A stretch of DNA of 64,000 nucleotides, from contig NW_005196021.1 in NCBI RefSeq assembly GCF_000372725.1, positions 758,040-822,039 of the forward strand, written 5' to 3'. The position numbers were made by a program, and so were the translations under genes. A model generated the notes under the pieces. The model saw only the letters and a list, made by a program, of their open reading frames with translations. It was not told where the DNA came from and made no database searches. The DNA comes from Emiliania huxleyi CCMP1516. Lineage: Eukaryota > Haptophyta > Isochrysidales > Noelaerhabdaceae. Positions 8,475 through 19,191 of the stretch are shown in pieces (within the stretch, counting starts at the first letter, position 1; each line of letters starts with the position of its first letter).

Positions 8475-11400
8475 GCGCGAATGAACTGGCAGCCAGCGGC
8501 ACCACCACCCTTTTCCCCGCTGCCGCCCTCGCCCTCGCCACCGCCACCTTTCCCGCCTCTGCCGCCTCCGCCACTACTTCGACCCATCTCCTCGCCGCCG
8601 CCGCCGCCGCCGCCGCCACTGCCGCCACCGCCACCGCTGCCGTCGCTGCCGTCGCTGCCGTCGCCGCCGTCGCCGTCGCCACCTCCGCCCCCACCACCCC
8701 GGCCACCACCGCCGCCGGCTCCTTTGCCGCCACCACCGCCTCCGCCGCCACCACCGCCTCCGCCGCCTCCTTTGCCGCCTCCGCCGCCTCCGCCGCCTCC
8801 ACCGCCTCCGCCGCCTCCACCTTCCCCCTCGCCACCGCCACCGCCCTTGCCCCCGCCGCCCCCGCCGCCGACGCCACCTCTCATGTCACCCGCTCCGCCG
8901 CCGCCTCCCTCGCCCCCCCCCCCCACCGCCACCTCTGCCGCCGCCACCGCCCTCACCACATCCACCGCCGCCACCACCATCGCCACTGCCACCGCCCTCG
9001 CCGCCGCCGCCACCACCATCTCCGCCGCCCTCGCCAACGCCGCGGCCGCCGCCTCTTGCGCCGCCGCCTACTCCCTCGCCCCCACCGTCGCCTCCACCAT
9101 CGCCACCTCGCTTCACTGTCGATGGTTGCGAGTGCCAAAAGGAGTGGATGGCCGGCGAGGTTCACATTTCGGAATACTGTGTCGACCTGTACTCCGACTA
9201 TGGCGAGTGGTGCCTTGTGGCAAAACCGATCTGCCAAGGCGGGCGTACTTGGGGCTACTGCCGAGCACCGCCGCCGCCACCGCCGCTGCCCATGGACTGG
9301 ACAGCGCGGGCTCCCGAGGCACGGGTGGCATCCGCTCGCATCATTGGTGGTGACACCGTCGACCCCGCCTTCTCCATGCCCTTCGTCATGTCCCTCACAC
9401 GGTGCAGCCTCTTCTTTTGCGAGCTGACCTGCGGCGCCTCGCTCATCTCTGCTCGGTGGGCGATCACGGCCGCACACTGCATGGCTGGTGCGAGGGGCAG
9501 CGTCGGCGTCTCGGTGCACAGGCACCGTCTGAAAGACTGGAGTGAGCACGAGTGCGCCGAGTTCATACCCGTGGTGCCCGTCTGCCATCCGGACTTTTCC
9601 CCAACGACAATGCAGAACGACATCTGCCTACTTCAGCTTATCAGGGAGCCGAGATGCTTTCGTCAGATGCAGCACATGGTGATCGATGACGGGTCGCACG
9701 CGTCCGTGGGCGTTGAAGCCACTGTTGCCGGCTGGGGAGCCACGGTCTTCACGCCGCACGACCCATCTCAGCCCGCGCGATGGGTCGCACCAGTACACGC
9801 GACCGACTTCAACGTTACAGCCTTCTTCGAACGCAGCCGGATGCAGATGAACGGCCATTCGGGGACGTCCATCGTTGGCCAGCTCGGTCAAGGGGAGGCG
9901 ACAGGCTACGCCGAATACCTGCAGGTATGTGACCCGCACCCTCCCGTCGCCTAGCAAGAAGATGATGGCCTGCGCGCCACTCCTCGCCCCCGCTCCCGTG
10001 CCCGTGCCCTTGGCAGGCAGTGCAGGTGACCGTCATTAGCAACAACTTGTGCCAAGGGCTGCTCAACCCGCCGGTCGCCAACCTGAACATCGTTGGCACA
10101 ATGCTCTGCGCAGGAGGCGACGGACTCAAGGACGCCTGCATGGGCGACTCGGGCGGCGCTCTCTTCCTCCCCGCTGGCGAGGGCCGACCGCTGCCCGTGG
10201 CGATTGGGATCGTCTCTTGGGGCGTCGGCTGTGGGCTCCTCGACATTCCAGGCGTCTACACAAGAGTCTCGGCGTACAAGGGCTGGCTGGAGGTGATCGC
10301 ACTAGATGACGAGAGACCGCGACAGTATCCGTCACTATTTACCCTCATGCAGCTCTCGCTCCCCGTTTCAGGAACGGATGCAGCTACAACCGCCGTCGCC
10401 ACCCTTCACCACCCCAAATCCTTCGCCGCCGCCGCCGCCGCCGCAGCCACCGCCACCTCCGTCGCCGTCGCCACCGCCGCCGCCACCGCCACCTCCGTCG
10501 CCGTCGCCACCACCTCCGCCACCGCGACCGCCGCCACCGCCTTCTCCTCCGAAACCGCCGCCTCCTCCTCCTCCTCCGCCGCCGCCGCCGCCCTCGCCCT
10601 CGCCACCGCCTCCGTCGCCGCCCTCGCCCTCGCCACCGCCTCCATCCCCGTCACCCCCGCCCGCAATGCCTTCACCACCTACGTCGCCATTTCCGCCCCC
10701 AGCTCACTCACCGACACCATACTACTCATCCCCACCTGCCGCATCGCCTCATCCGCCGTCGCCCCCGCCCCAGCCGCCGCCGCCGCCGCCGCCCCTGCCG
10801 CCGCCCCACCCGCCGCCGCCGCCGTCACCGTCACCGCCGCCGCCGCCGCCGCCGCCACCGCCGCCGTCACCGTCACCGCCGCCGCCGCCGCCACCGCCGC
10901 CGTCACCGTCACCGCCCCCACGCACACTTCCACCGCCGCCGTCACCGTCACCGCCCCCACGCACACTTCCACCGCCGCCGCCGCTGCCGCTGTTGCCGCC
11001 ACCGCCACCATCGCCCTCGCCACCGCCGCCCTCGCCACCGCCGCCGCCGCCACCACCACCACCTCACCCGCCGCCGCCGCCACCTCCCCGGCCGCCGCCA
11101 CCTCACCCGCCGCCACCAGCGCCACCGTCGTCCGCGTCCAGGGCATGCGGCCTCAACCAGCCGTTCACTCTGACCAAGTCCAACGCGTGTCCAAATGGCA
11201 AACGATCTTGCCGGTGGTGCCAGCAGATTGGGGGCAGCTCTGGACCATACACCTCCGAACGGCACAGGCGGTGCGAGTCTTTCTACGTCAGCTACGACGG
11301 CGAGGTGGCCGAGTGCGTCTTTGAGCAGTCGGGCAATGCTTGGGTATGCGTGATGGACTGGCCGCCGTATGTTGCGTGCACTGACTCAACTAAGCCGCCC

Positions 11401-12813
11401 ACCCCCCCTCCGCCCCCACCGCCTCTCCCGCCTCCGACGCCTCTCCCGCCTCCGCCACCTATGTCCTCGCCGCCGCCGCCACCATCTCCCCCGATCGCGC
11501 GTTTGTCGACGCTGCCACCTCCACCGAGCTGCCCTTGCTCCGGCATCACGCCCTGCAACCACCACGGCGTGTGCGAGAGGCGCGTCCAGGTGGGCACGCA
11601 GGGCCACCACCACGAGCATTGGGTGAACATGGGCGGAGTGTGCGAGACAGACGCTCCAGACTGCGACTGCCCGTGCTCCGGCGTCATGCCGTGCTACCAC
11701 CACGGTCATTGCGAGCGGCGCGTGCGGGTTGGGACGCAGGGCTACCACTATGAGCAGTGGGTGGACGTGGGAGGCGTCTGCGAGACAGACGCGGCAGACT
11801 GCGAGCTGAGCCCCAGGGTGGCGCACACTCACGCGCCGCCTCCGACCCCGCCAACGCCCCCGCCCCCGCCCCCGCCCCCGCCCCCGCCCCCGCCACACCC
11901 GCCGCCGCCCTTGCCGCCCTCGCCCTCGCCTGCGTCTGTGCCGCGGGATGCATTGCCAGCTCCGCCGTCGCCCTCCCCCGCCTCTCCCTGCGCCACGCGA
12001 GAGATGCTTGCGGGCAGAGCCCGTCTGACCGGTATAATTGGCGACGAGTGGTGCGCCGGTGGGCCCACGGGGATCAGCTGGAAAGGCAATGTCTCCTTTA
12101 TTGCTCACGTGCAAGCAGCCTGCGAGCGGTGGTACGTGGATCCGTTCGACGTTCCTACCGCGGTCGGCAAGCCTTACGAGCCGTGCCGCGGCGGCTGCAA
12201 GCTCTGTGACTATAGGTACGACAGCAAGAGCAGCAGGTACAAGTGCCGGGCGGGGCCCGAGACGTACCGGCGTCTCTGTCCGTCCTCGTCTGCATCACCA
12301 CCCCCCACGGATGCTCTGCTGGCGCTGCCGCCACGACCACGACCGCCACCGCCGCCGCCACCTCCACCGTCGCCGCGGCCGCCGCCGCCGCCATCGCTGC
12401 CGCCGCTACCGCTGCCGCCGCACCCCTCGCACCAGCCTAGGGTCCAGAGCCCGTCGCTGCCATCGCCTCCCCCCACCGCTCCCTGTGCCACACCAGAGAC
12501 CTTTGCGGGCAGAGCCCGCCTGACTGGGATGATTGGTAACGAGTGGTGCGGTGGCGGGCCAACGGGCATCAGCTGGCAGGGCACCGCCTCGTTTGAGGCG
12601 GCGGCAAAGCGATCCTGCGAGAGCTGGTACGTGGACCCCGTGCATGGCTCCAAACTGGCTCCGAACTTGCCCTCTGCGCCAGTGACATACGGTAGTGGCG
12701 CTCCGTACGCAATGTGTAGCGGCGGCTGCATGCAGTGCGTCTACGAGTACCACCGCGGACGGTACAGGTGCCTCGGGGCTTCGGATTTGTACGTTGGGGT
12801 ATGTCCGGACTGA
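8475..12813 (+). CDS. Continuation: Pro-rich linker, second trypsin domain, Cys-rich modules
   Basis: Exon 8475-9924 begins ARMNWQPAAPPP, joins in phase 0 to WLQ of protease 1, and encodes a PPPSPPP linker, a Cys-rich module (CECQKEW...WGYC, about 9130-9262) and protease 2: IIGGDTVD after Arg, TAAHC, NDICLL. Exon 10017-10292 adds DACMGDSGG. Exon 10372-12813 starts ERMQLQPPSPP and encodes more Pro-rich spacers, a Cys module (ACGLNQPF...), two EGF-sized repeats (CPCSGITPCNHHG and CPCSGVMPCYHHG) and two copies of a Cys/Trp module (GRARLTGIIGDEWC). The linkers resemble hydroxyproline-rich cell-wall proteins, suggesting a surface or matrix protease. A 12-C run at 8913-8924 breaks the frame by one base inside the linker; an assembly indel is the simplest explanation. 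Confidence 0.75.
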
Positions 12814-13223
12814 TGCATGCCGAGCACGCTCTCTCTCAGTCTCACGCTTGAGACTCATCCGCCACGCGGCCCGGCGCGCGGCGACGCGCCAGCCGCTGCG
12901 CGCTGGGGTTTCTCCCATCGCAAAGGCCAGCCAGCGTCCGCACTCCACAGACGCTCCCGCGGGGCCGCGCGCCGCGCGGGACCGCCTGCGTGGCATGTGT
13001 GTCTGGACGGTTGTTCTCTATCATTCATGTGAGTACAGAGTGATGAAATCATGTGAGTGTAACAACGACATGCGGGGCTCATGCACAGACACAGCAATAT
13101 CATAGCTCACCCGTCGCCACGCCGGCGAAGAGCGGCTCGTTGTCGTTCGATGCGCGAGACGAGCGAGCGCGCACGAGCGGGAAGTCTCGAGAGCACGCCG
13201 AGCGCGGCCAGCGCGCTAGAGCG
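12814..13223. other. Intergenic between convergent genes
   Basis: No coding signal or repeat is convincing here. The stretch separates the protease gene from the minus-strand membrane protein. Confidence 0.4.
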
Positions 13224-13679
13224 CTAGACGACCGTCGCAATGGAGACGATGAAGAGGGATGACAGCAGGGAGGAGGCGAGTGGCCGGCGGTGCAGCGGGA
13301 GCATGGAGAAGGCAAACAGGTTATATGGCGTGAACAGAGCGAGCTCGACGCCCATCGCAAAGGGCAGGTTTGCCTGCACAGAGGCGGCTGCGCCGCTGAG
13401 TCCCGAGCCAGCGAGCAGTGGCAGCAGGAAGAGGTAGGCCGCGTTCGCCAGAGGCGCGGACAGCTCAGGCTTGATACTGATGGGCCTGGGCCAGGAGAGC
13501 GACAGAGAAGGCGAGGTGGTGAGCTGGGAAGCCGCTTTGTCGGCACCTGGACGTGTGTCGCGATGAAAAGTGCCAAGAAGCGCCTCGGCTATTGCGCAAA
13601 ACCTTGGGAGAGAAGGCCTACATATTATGACTGCATCCATGCGTCTGGTGCATGAGGGCTGTGGGTCGGGACATTTCAC
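13224..13679 (-). CDS. Hydrophobic membrane protein, family not recognised
   Basis: The ATG at 13679 opens a 151-aa frame. The N-terminal third is basic and Cys-containing; the C-terminal half has three hydrophobic stretches (ANAAYLFLLPLLAGSGL, ELALFTPYNLFAFSMLPL, LASSLLSSLFIVSIATVV) and ends at VV. The FTPYNLFAFSMLP pattern is weakly reminiscent of Mpv17/PMP22-type inner-membrane proteins, but I cannot confirm it. The segment coding QLTTSPSLSLSWPRPIS is duplicated just upstream (13810-13879), so the 5' end may be rearranged and the true start may lie further upstream across an intron. Confidence 0.5.
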   Translation of the reverse strand: MKCPDPQPSCTRRMDAVIICRPSLPRFCAIAEALLGTFHRDTRPGADKAASQLTTSPSLSLSWPRPISIKPELSAPLANAAYLFLLPLLAGSGLSGAAASVQANLPFAMGVELALFTPYNLFAFSMLPLHRRPLASSLLSSLFIVSIATVV

Positions 13680-13881
13680 GGTCGGTGGCGCCGATATTGA
13701 CCTCCGGAAAGCCCTCGCAATCGCTCGGTAAAGCCGTACGGGGCCACCGGGAGTGCTGGAGCATCACGAGCCGGTGTGCGCTTGAAGACCCGAGATAAGT
13801 GCGGTCTGGGACAGCTCAGGCTTGCTACTGATGGCCCTAGGCCAGGAGAGCGACAGAGAAGGCGAGCTGGTGAGCTGGTAA
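13458..13881. repeat. Direct repeat of about 70 bp (13460-13530 and 13809-13879)
   Basis: Both copies contain GACAGCTCAGGCTTG..ACTG and GGCCAGGAGAGCGACAGAGA, about 93% alike by eye. The downstream copy on the minus strand is coding; the upstream one is the remains of a partial gene duplication. Confidence 0.8.
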
Positions 13882-14314
13882 TCCATCGCAAGCGACCCGG
13901 AGCGCGCAACCGCGCATCTCGCCGCCGCGGGGCTCCGACTGGTTATCTAGACCTTCCTTCTCCTCCCTGTTCCTTCCTTTTCCCTTCCCATGTCTTCCCG
14001 GCCTCCGGCCGGCGCCTGCGGCGCCGTTCTTTTTGCCCGGCCGCGCGCAGCGCTAATCGGGCGTCCTTTGCTCCTCCGCGAGCTCTAAGGGGCCCAAAAA
14101 AGTGGGAAAGAGATGCACTCGAAGATGCAGTCGTGCCTCTTTCGAATGGCGGCAGCGCCGGCGCGCAGCGCCACGCCGCCAGGCGTCCGCCGGAGGCTCC
14201 CCGGCCGACACACCCCGGCAAGCTTGCCGCGCGCAGCGCCCCGCGCCGCAGGCCCGCCGGAGGCTCCCCGGCCGACACACCCCTCTAAGAAAACAGGACC
14301 AGCCCGTCGGCGGT

Positions 14315-14372
14315 ACTTGGAGCACTTGGAGTGCAGTCGGCAACCTCACATCCAGGGCCGGTGAGCCCGCGC
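14315..14372 (+). repeat. Dispersed repeat R2, copy 1 (truncated)
   Basis: It carries ACTTGGAGCACTTGGAGTGC then CACATCCAGGGCCGG. Other copies are at 45030-45115, 45133-45183 and, reversed, 56478-56577. The longest copies run on through CACCCAGCGGGCCGGATGAT. Confidence 0.75.
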
Positions 14373-14396
14373 AACAATCTCCTGTGCCATTTGTAG

Positions 14397-14450
14397 TGCC
14401 AGTCCGAGCCAGTCTGCTGTGAGAGGGGCTTATAGTAAAATTCTTTTCTC
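14397..14450 (+). promoter_or_regulatory. Conserved upstream block of the U-box/kinase gene
   Basis: TGCCAGTCCGAGCC..GTCTGC, TGTGAGAGGGGCTTA and AAAATTCTTTTC lie in a row, ending about 70 bp before the ATG. The same order of elements stands before the ARF-like gene (42174-42311) and, less well kept, before the sulfotransferase (36445-36485). Confidence 0.45.
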
Positions 14451-14517
14451 CGACCTGTGTCGAGCCTGCTGTGCCTGCTCATATCCTCGCATATCCTCGC
14501 ATCCGAGCCAGCCCGTG

Positions 14518-16365
14518 ATGGACACCGCCGCTCCACCCTCCTTCCTCTGCCCCATCGGGCAAGAGATCATGCGCGATCCCGTCGCCTGCGCTGATGGCCA
14601 CTCTTACGAGCGGGTCAACATCGAAAGATGGCTCGCCACGAACAACACGAGCCCACGCACAGGGGCACAGCTGCCCAACAACGCGCTCATTCCGAACCAT
14701 GCGCTGCGCAACTCGATCGAGGAATGGCTGTCGGCGAACTTCAAGCTCGTGCCGCGCTCCGCCGTGCACTTTGACGGCGAGAGCTTCATCGCGCGCGGCA
14801 GCTTCAAGACCGTCTACCGCGGCACCCTCCAGGGGCGATCCGAGCCGATTGCGGTACTGCGCATGCGCATGGGCGGCTCGTGTGAGGAGGAGGCGGCGAA
14901 GCTCGTCAAGCTCGGCCGGCACTCGGCCCTCGTGCGGTACCTCGGTATCTGCACCGAAGGGCCCGACCAGCTGCTGCTGACGGAGCTCGCGCCGCACGGC
15001 TCGCTCAATATGTTCCTCGAAGCGCACGAGGACGCGGTCACTCTGCCGCACAAGCTCAAGGTGCTCGAGCAGACGTGCGCGGGCATGATCGCGCTCAGTG
15101 GCGCGGGGATGGTGCACCGCGACCTCGCGATGCGCAATCTCCTCGTATTCGCATTCGACGCCATCGACCCTGCGGCCACCGTCATCAAGATTACAGACTT
15201 TGGCCTCGCCGTCGACCGGCACTACCAGACTCACGCGACTGTGCAGGGCGAGGATGTGCCCTTCCGCTGGATGCCGCCCGAGGCACTCCGCCGCCGCCGC
15301 TTTTCGGAGAAGAGCGACGTGTGGGCGTTTGGCGTGACAGCGTGGGAGCTGCTCACGGGCGGTGACATGCCATACGCATTCATTGGATCCAACGAGGCCG
15401 TCGCGGAGCGTGTCTGTGGCGGCGAGCGCCTGAAACGCCCCAACGGCTGCCCGGACGAGCTGTGGGCGCTGATTCAGCGCACGTGGGCGGCGGCTCCAGC
15501 CGAGCGGCCCACCTTCATGGAGCTCGCGGGCGAGCTCACGCGCATGCACCAGCCTGAGCCCGCGCCTGTGCCCGTTGTGGAGACTTGGGAGAGCATCCGC
15601 GCCCAGTTGACGCAGATGGGCTATCCGCCATCGGCGTGCCTCGGCTGCACGCCAATGGAGGCGGGTTTCTCGTGCTTTTACGGGGCTCCATTGTTCTGCT
15701 CCATCTGCGTGTCCCACGGGGCCCGCCCTGACGCCTCTGACACACGCGCCTTGCGCGTTCTCCTCCACGGGGCAGCGCCTCTTACCGGCGACTTCGACGC
15801 GCAGGCAGAAGCCGTGATGCCGCAACTGGATGCGGCTTTCGGCCCCGACGCCTTCATGCCGGCCGCAGCGCTACGAAACATGAAGTCAGCGATCAATCGC
15901 AACTTCGGCAGCCTCAGCCCGCAGCGACTCGCGGCGACATTCGACGAGCTCGAGGATCGCGGCTTCGTCAGCGCAGCACAAGCGGCTGAGCTGCTGGCTG
16001 TAATAGAATCACATGCCAGTTTTGATCACGGCGCGCACTGGCGCTACTATCACGTCATCTGCCACCGCATACTCGACCGCTGGAACACGTCGGACGAGCT
16101 CCATGGCATCGGCGACTGCTACCACGGATGGTCATCGCCAGATGACATCCTCCGGGCGAGCAGGACAGCGATGGGTGCGCGCACCGCAGGCGACATCCGC
16201 AGGTATGTGCAGGAGCAACTGTTTGTGCCCGGCAAGCTTCGTTTTAAGGGTGACTCTTACCCCGAGCAGCTGCCCGGTTTCTACGCCGCGCTTCTGCGTC
16301 GGATCGACGGGGCCCAGGCTGCAGTCCCCCCCCCGACACAAGCGGCGGGTGGTTGTGGACAGTGA
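14518..16365 (+). CDS. U-box / protein kinase fusion
   Basis: This is a single-exon 615-aa frame. Residues 7-80 are a U-box (PPSFLCPIGQEIMRDPVACADGHSYER), an E2-binding fold of ubiquitin ligases. Residues about 88-343 are a kinase domain: Gly loop IARGSFKTVYRG, HRDLAMRNLL (200-209), TDFGLA (226-231), MPPEAL and DVWAFGVTAWELL, most like TKL/tyrosine-kinase-like kinases. The beta-3 strand reads IAVLRMR, so the usual ATP-anchoring Lys is not at its place; Arg may substitute or the kinase may be weak. The last 270 residues are unknown, with a Cys cluster (ACLGC...CFYGAPLFCSIC) near 390-415 and a WRYYH...RILDRWNTSDEL stretch. Such fusions couple phosphorylation and ubiquitin transfer; the target is unknown. 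Confidence 0.85.
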   Translation: MDTAAPPSFLCPIGQEIMRDPVACADGHSYERVNIERWLATNNTSPRTGAQLPNNALIPNHALRNSIEEWLSANFKLVPRSAVHFDGESFIARGSFKTVYRGTLQGRSEPIAVLRMRMGGSCEEEAAKLVKLGRHSALVRYLGICTEGPDQLLLTELAPHGSLNMFLEAHEDAVTLPHKLKVLEQTCAGMIALSGAGMVHRDLAMRNLLVFAFDAIDPAATVIKITDFGLAVDRHYQTHATVQGEDVPFRWMPPEALRRRRFSEKSDVWAFGVTAWELLTGGDMPYAFIGSNEAVAERVCGGERLKRPNGCPDELWALIQRTWAAAPAERPTFMELAGELTRMHQPEPAPVPVVETWESIRAQLTQMGYPPSACLGCTPMEAGFSCFYGAPLFCSICVSHGARPDASDTRALRVLLHGAAPLTGDFDAQAEAVMPQLDAAFGPDAFMPAAALRNMKSAINRNFGSLSPQRLAATFDELEDRGFVSAAQAAELLAVIESHASFDHGAHWRYYHVICHRILDRWNTSDELHGIGDCYHGWSSPDDILRASRTAMGARTAGDIRRYVQEQLFVPGKLRFKGDSYPEQLPGFYAALLRRIDGAQAAVPPPTQAAGGCGQ

Positions 16366-16934
16366 TGAGGAGTGACGGTCGTAAACGACACACGGTTGCG
16401 GGTACGTCTCCGGGTCGGTTTTGAATGGTGTTAGCAGGTGTGTAGTCAGCGATTGCCTTGAGCACGATACGGTTCTCGCTTCTCGCTCCCAGCAGGCTCC
16501 ACTGCTCATCGAAAATGATCTAACACGCTCCGGTTCTCCGTGGAAAAATAATCTTCGCCCCACCGCCGACCGCCCGGGCTCCAGCGCTGGCGTCCAGGCG
16601 TTCACCGTCTCGGAGGTTGACAGAGCCGACAAGCACCTGCCCTGTGTCCGCGAAACGCCCACACTGGTGGATTTTGGGGCGCGCTGCTGCCGCGCACCCC
16701 CTAGGCGAGGCCCACCCAGGGGCTTGGCGGCTTGCAGCCTATGTGCAGGTTGCAGATGATCGGTTTGTTGATAGAGAGCGAAATAAAAAATATGTGCACA
16801 TTGTCATCATCGTATAGACCCGTGCTCCTCCCCCTCGGGCACACTGGCACGCGGACTATACACTACATCACCCAACGTTGCATCGCAGAAACAACCCGCC
16901 CGAATCCTCGGCCCACGATCCCCACCCTCGCTGG
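16366..16934. other. Intergenic between convergent genes
   Basis: No feature is supported apart from AT-richer sequence with GAAATAAAAAATATG at about 16779-16793, possibly 3'-end processing signal for the kinase gene. Confidence 0.4.
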
Positions 16935-19131
16935 CTACTCCACGCAGATGCCCATCCGCCCAAACTTCGGGCCGAGAGCGCATTCGCACTCCTCCCCGCC
17001 CACGCACTGGTTGCGAGGAGCAGTCGAGTCGGCGGGAGCAGCCGCGGCCGGCCGGCTCGCGGGGTCGCCACCGCCGCCGCCACTGAGCCGGTGGCGGATG
17101 TCCTCGCGGAGGGCCGCGACCAGCGCGAGCCAGCGGGGGAAGGGCACACCGCTCGAGAACTCGAGGAACCGCCGCTCGCACGAGTGCGAGTGGTACACCT
17201 CCCCCCAGAACCGGAGCAGCCGTCCGAAGCCCTCGAGCAGAGAGCGCGCCTCCTCCGACAGGGCGGGGACGTCCTCCGACGCTTCCTAGGCAAGTGTCCA
17301 CGAAGTGTCTAGGAGGTGTCTAGGAAGTGTCTAGGACGTCCTCCGACGCCCCCCCCCCCGCGCCTCGCCGCCCAACGAGGGCGCCTCGCCCTCGCGCCTC
17401 GCACCGCCGTGCACCTCCCCGGCGCTCGCGCCCACGCCCGACGCCTCGCAGACGGCGTCTAGGAGAGACACGCGGCCGCACCGCCCATCGCCGCCCCGCT
17501 CGCCGCGCCCGTCGAGGTCGGCGAGGAGGAAGAAGAGGATGGCGGCGTTGATGACGCACATTGTCTCGACGGACAGGTCGCCGTCGCTCGCCTGCCGGCG
17601 CAGAGACGGAGGGGGGGAGGGCGGTGAGGGGGGAGAGAGGGGAGATGCCGCCGCCCCGCCGCAACGCACCGCGGCCACTAGCGCTCGCGCGAGCTCGACG
17701 CGCCGCCGCGTCACCACCTGGGCGAGGCTGCCCCGCGCGGCGTCCGCGAGAGGCCCGTGGCGCCTCAGCGCCGACAGCTTGGGTGTCATGCCGGCGGCGG
17801 CCGCGGCAACGGGCTCCGGCGGTGCGAGGCCGAGCGAAGCGAGGGCGCGCATGCCGCGCAGCGGCGACGCCTTAAGCAAGGTGATGTCGCTCGTGGGCAA
17901 GCCGCCGCGTTTTTTGGGGGGGGGNNNNNNNNNNNNNNNNNNNNNNNNNNNNNNNNNNNNNNNNNNNNNNNNNNNNNNNNNNNNNNNNNNNNNNNNNNNN
18001 NNNNNNNNNNNNNNNNNNNNNNNNGAACGGAGGGGGGGAGGGGGGGGGAAGCGCCGGGGGTAGCGCCGGGGGAAGGGGGCAGGGAAAGGGCGGCGGCCTG
18101 CAGCTGCGGCTCGGTTGGCTCGGGGTCGAGGAGTCGCTCGAGCACGAAACGGACGAACCCGGGGTGCGACGCGACGAGCCGCTGCTCTGCGGGCGCCGAG
18201 GCCTGCACCCACTTGTGCACGCACGAGGCGAGCCCGAGGAGGTAGAGGGAGGTCGGCGGCTGCTGCAGTAGCAGCGAGAGCAGCATGTGGAGCAGGCACC
18301 CTGCCGGCACCTCTTCGGGTGTCGGCATCGCTGCCGCCGCCTCCGCCAGCGCCAGTTCGGAGGCCATTTCGGAGGCGGCGGCGGCGCCAGCGGAGGCGGA
18401 AGGCGCGGCAGCAGATGCGGGAGGGGGGGGAGGGGCGGCGGCGCAAGGGGCGGCGGCGGGGGCGGCGGCGGCCGTCAGCCGAACGTCTGTCGGCACTCGC
18501 GCCCCCTCGGACTCCTCGTCGGAGTCGGACGCCGCGGCGGGTGCGGGCGCGGCGGGCGCGGCGGACGAAGAAGAGCACGCCTCGCCTGCGCCTGCGCCTG
18601 CGCCTCCTCCTCCGCGTCCTCGGGTCAGCGCGCCCTCTGAGGCTCCGCCCTCGGGGCTGTCGTCCAGATGCTCCAGGGGAGTGGCGTACCCGTCCGAGTC
18701 GCGACCCTCCTCCCCCTCCCCCTCGCCCTCCCCCTCCCCCCCCTACCCTTCGCCCCCCTCCCCCTCGGCTTGGCCTTGGCCCTCCTCCTCCCCCTCCCCC
18801 TCCCCCTCCCCTTCGCCCTCCTCCTCCTCGCCCTCCCCCTCCTCCTCCCTCAGCACTGCCGCCTCCTCTCCTTGGCCGCTCCCGTCGACAGCCCGCTCGC
18901 AATCGCCGTCGCTGCCGCCGGAGCCGACGGCGCGCTCGACCCCGCCCTCGACCTCCTCCTCTTCCGAGTCGCTACCCGCCGCCTGCCACTCAGAAGCGGC
19001 GGGTTCAGTCGCACGGCCACACCTCACCCCTCTCTCCTCCGCGTCGCCGCCCGCCGTCGTCGCGTCGCTCTCGCTCTCTGCGAGCGTCAGCTCCACGCGC
19101 AGCAACGCGACGGCGTCGCCCCGCAGCCGCG

Positions 19132-19191
<60 letters not shown>

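Noticed and set aside
10400-11150. Ala/Thr-rich plus frame and the minus-strand Val/Ala frames over the Pro-rich linkers
   Set aside because: They are frame shadows of the CCGCCG-rich linker; the Pro frame connects to Cys modules and is the one continued by splicing.
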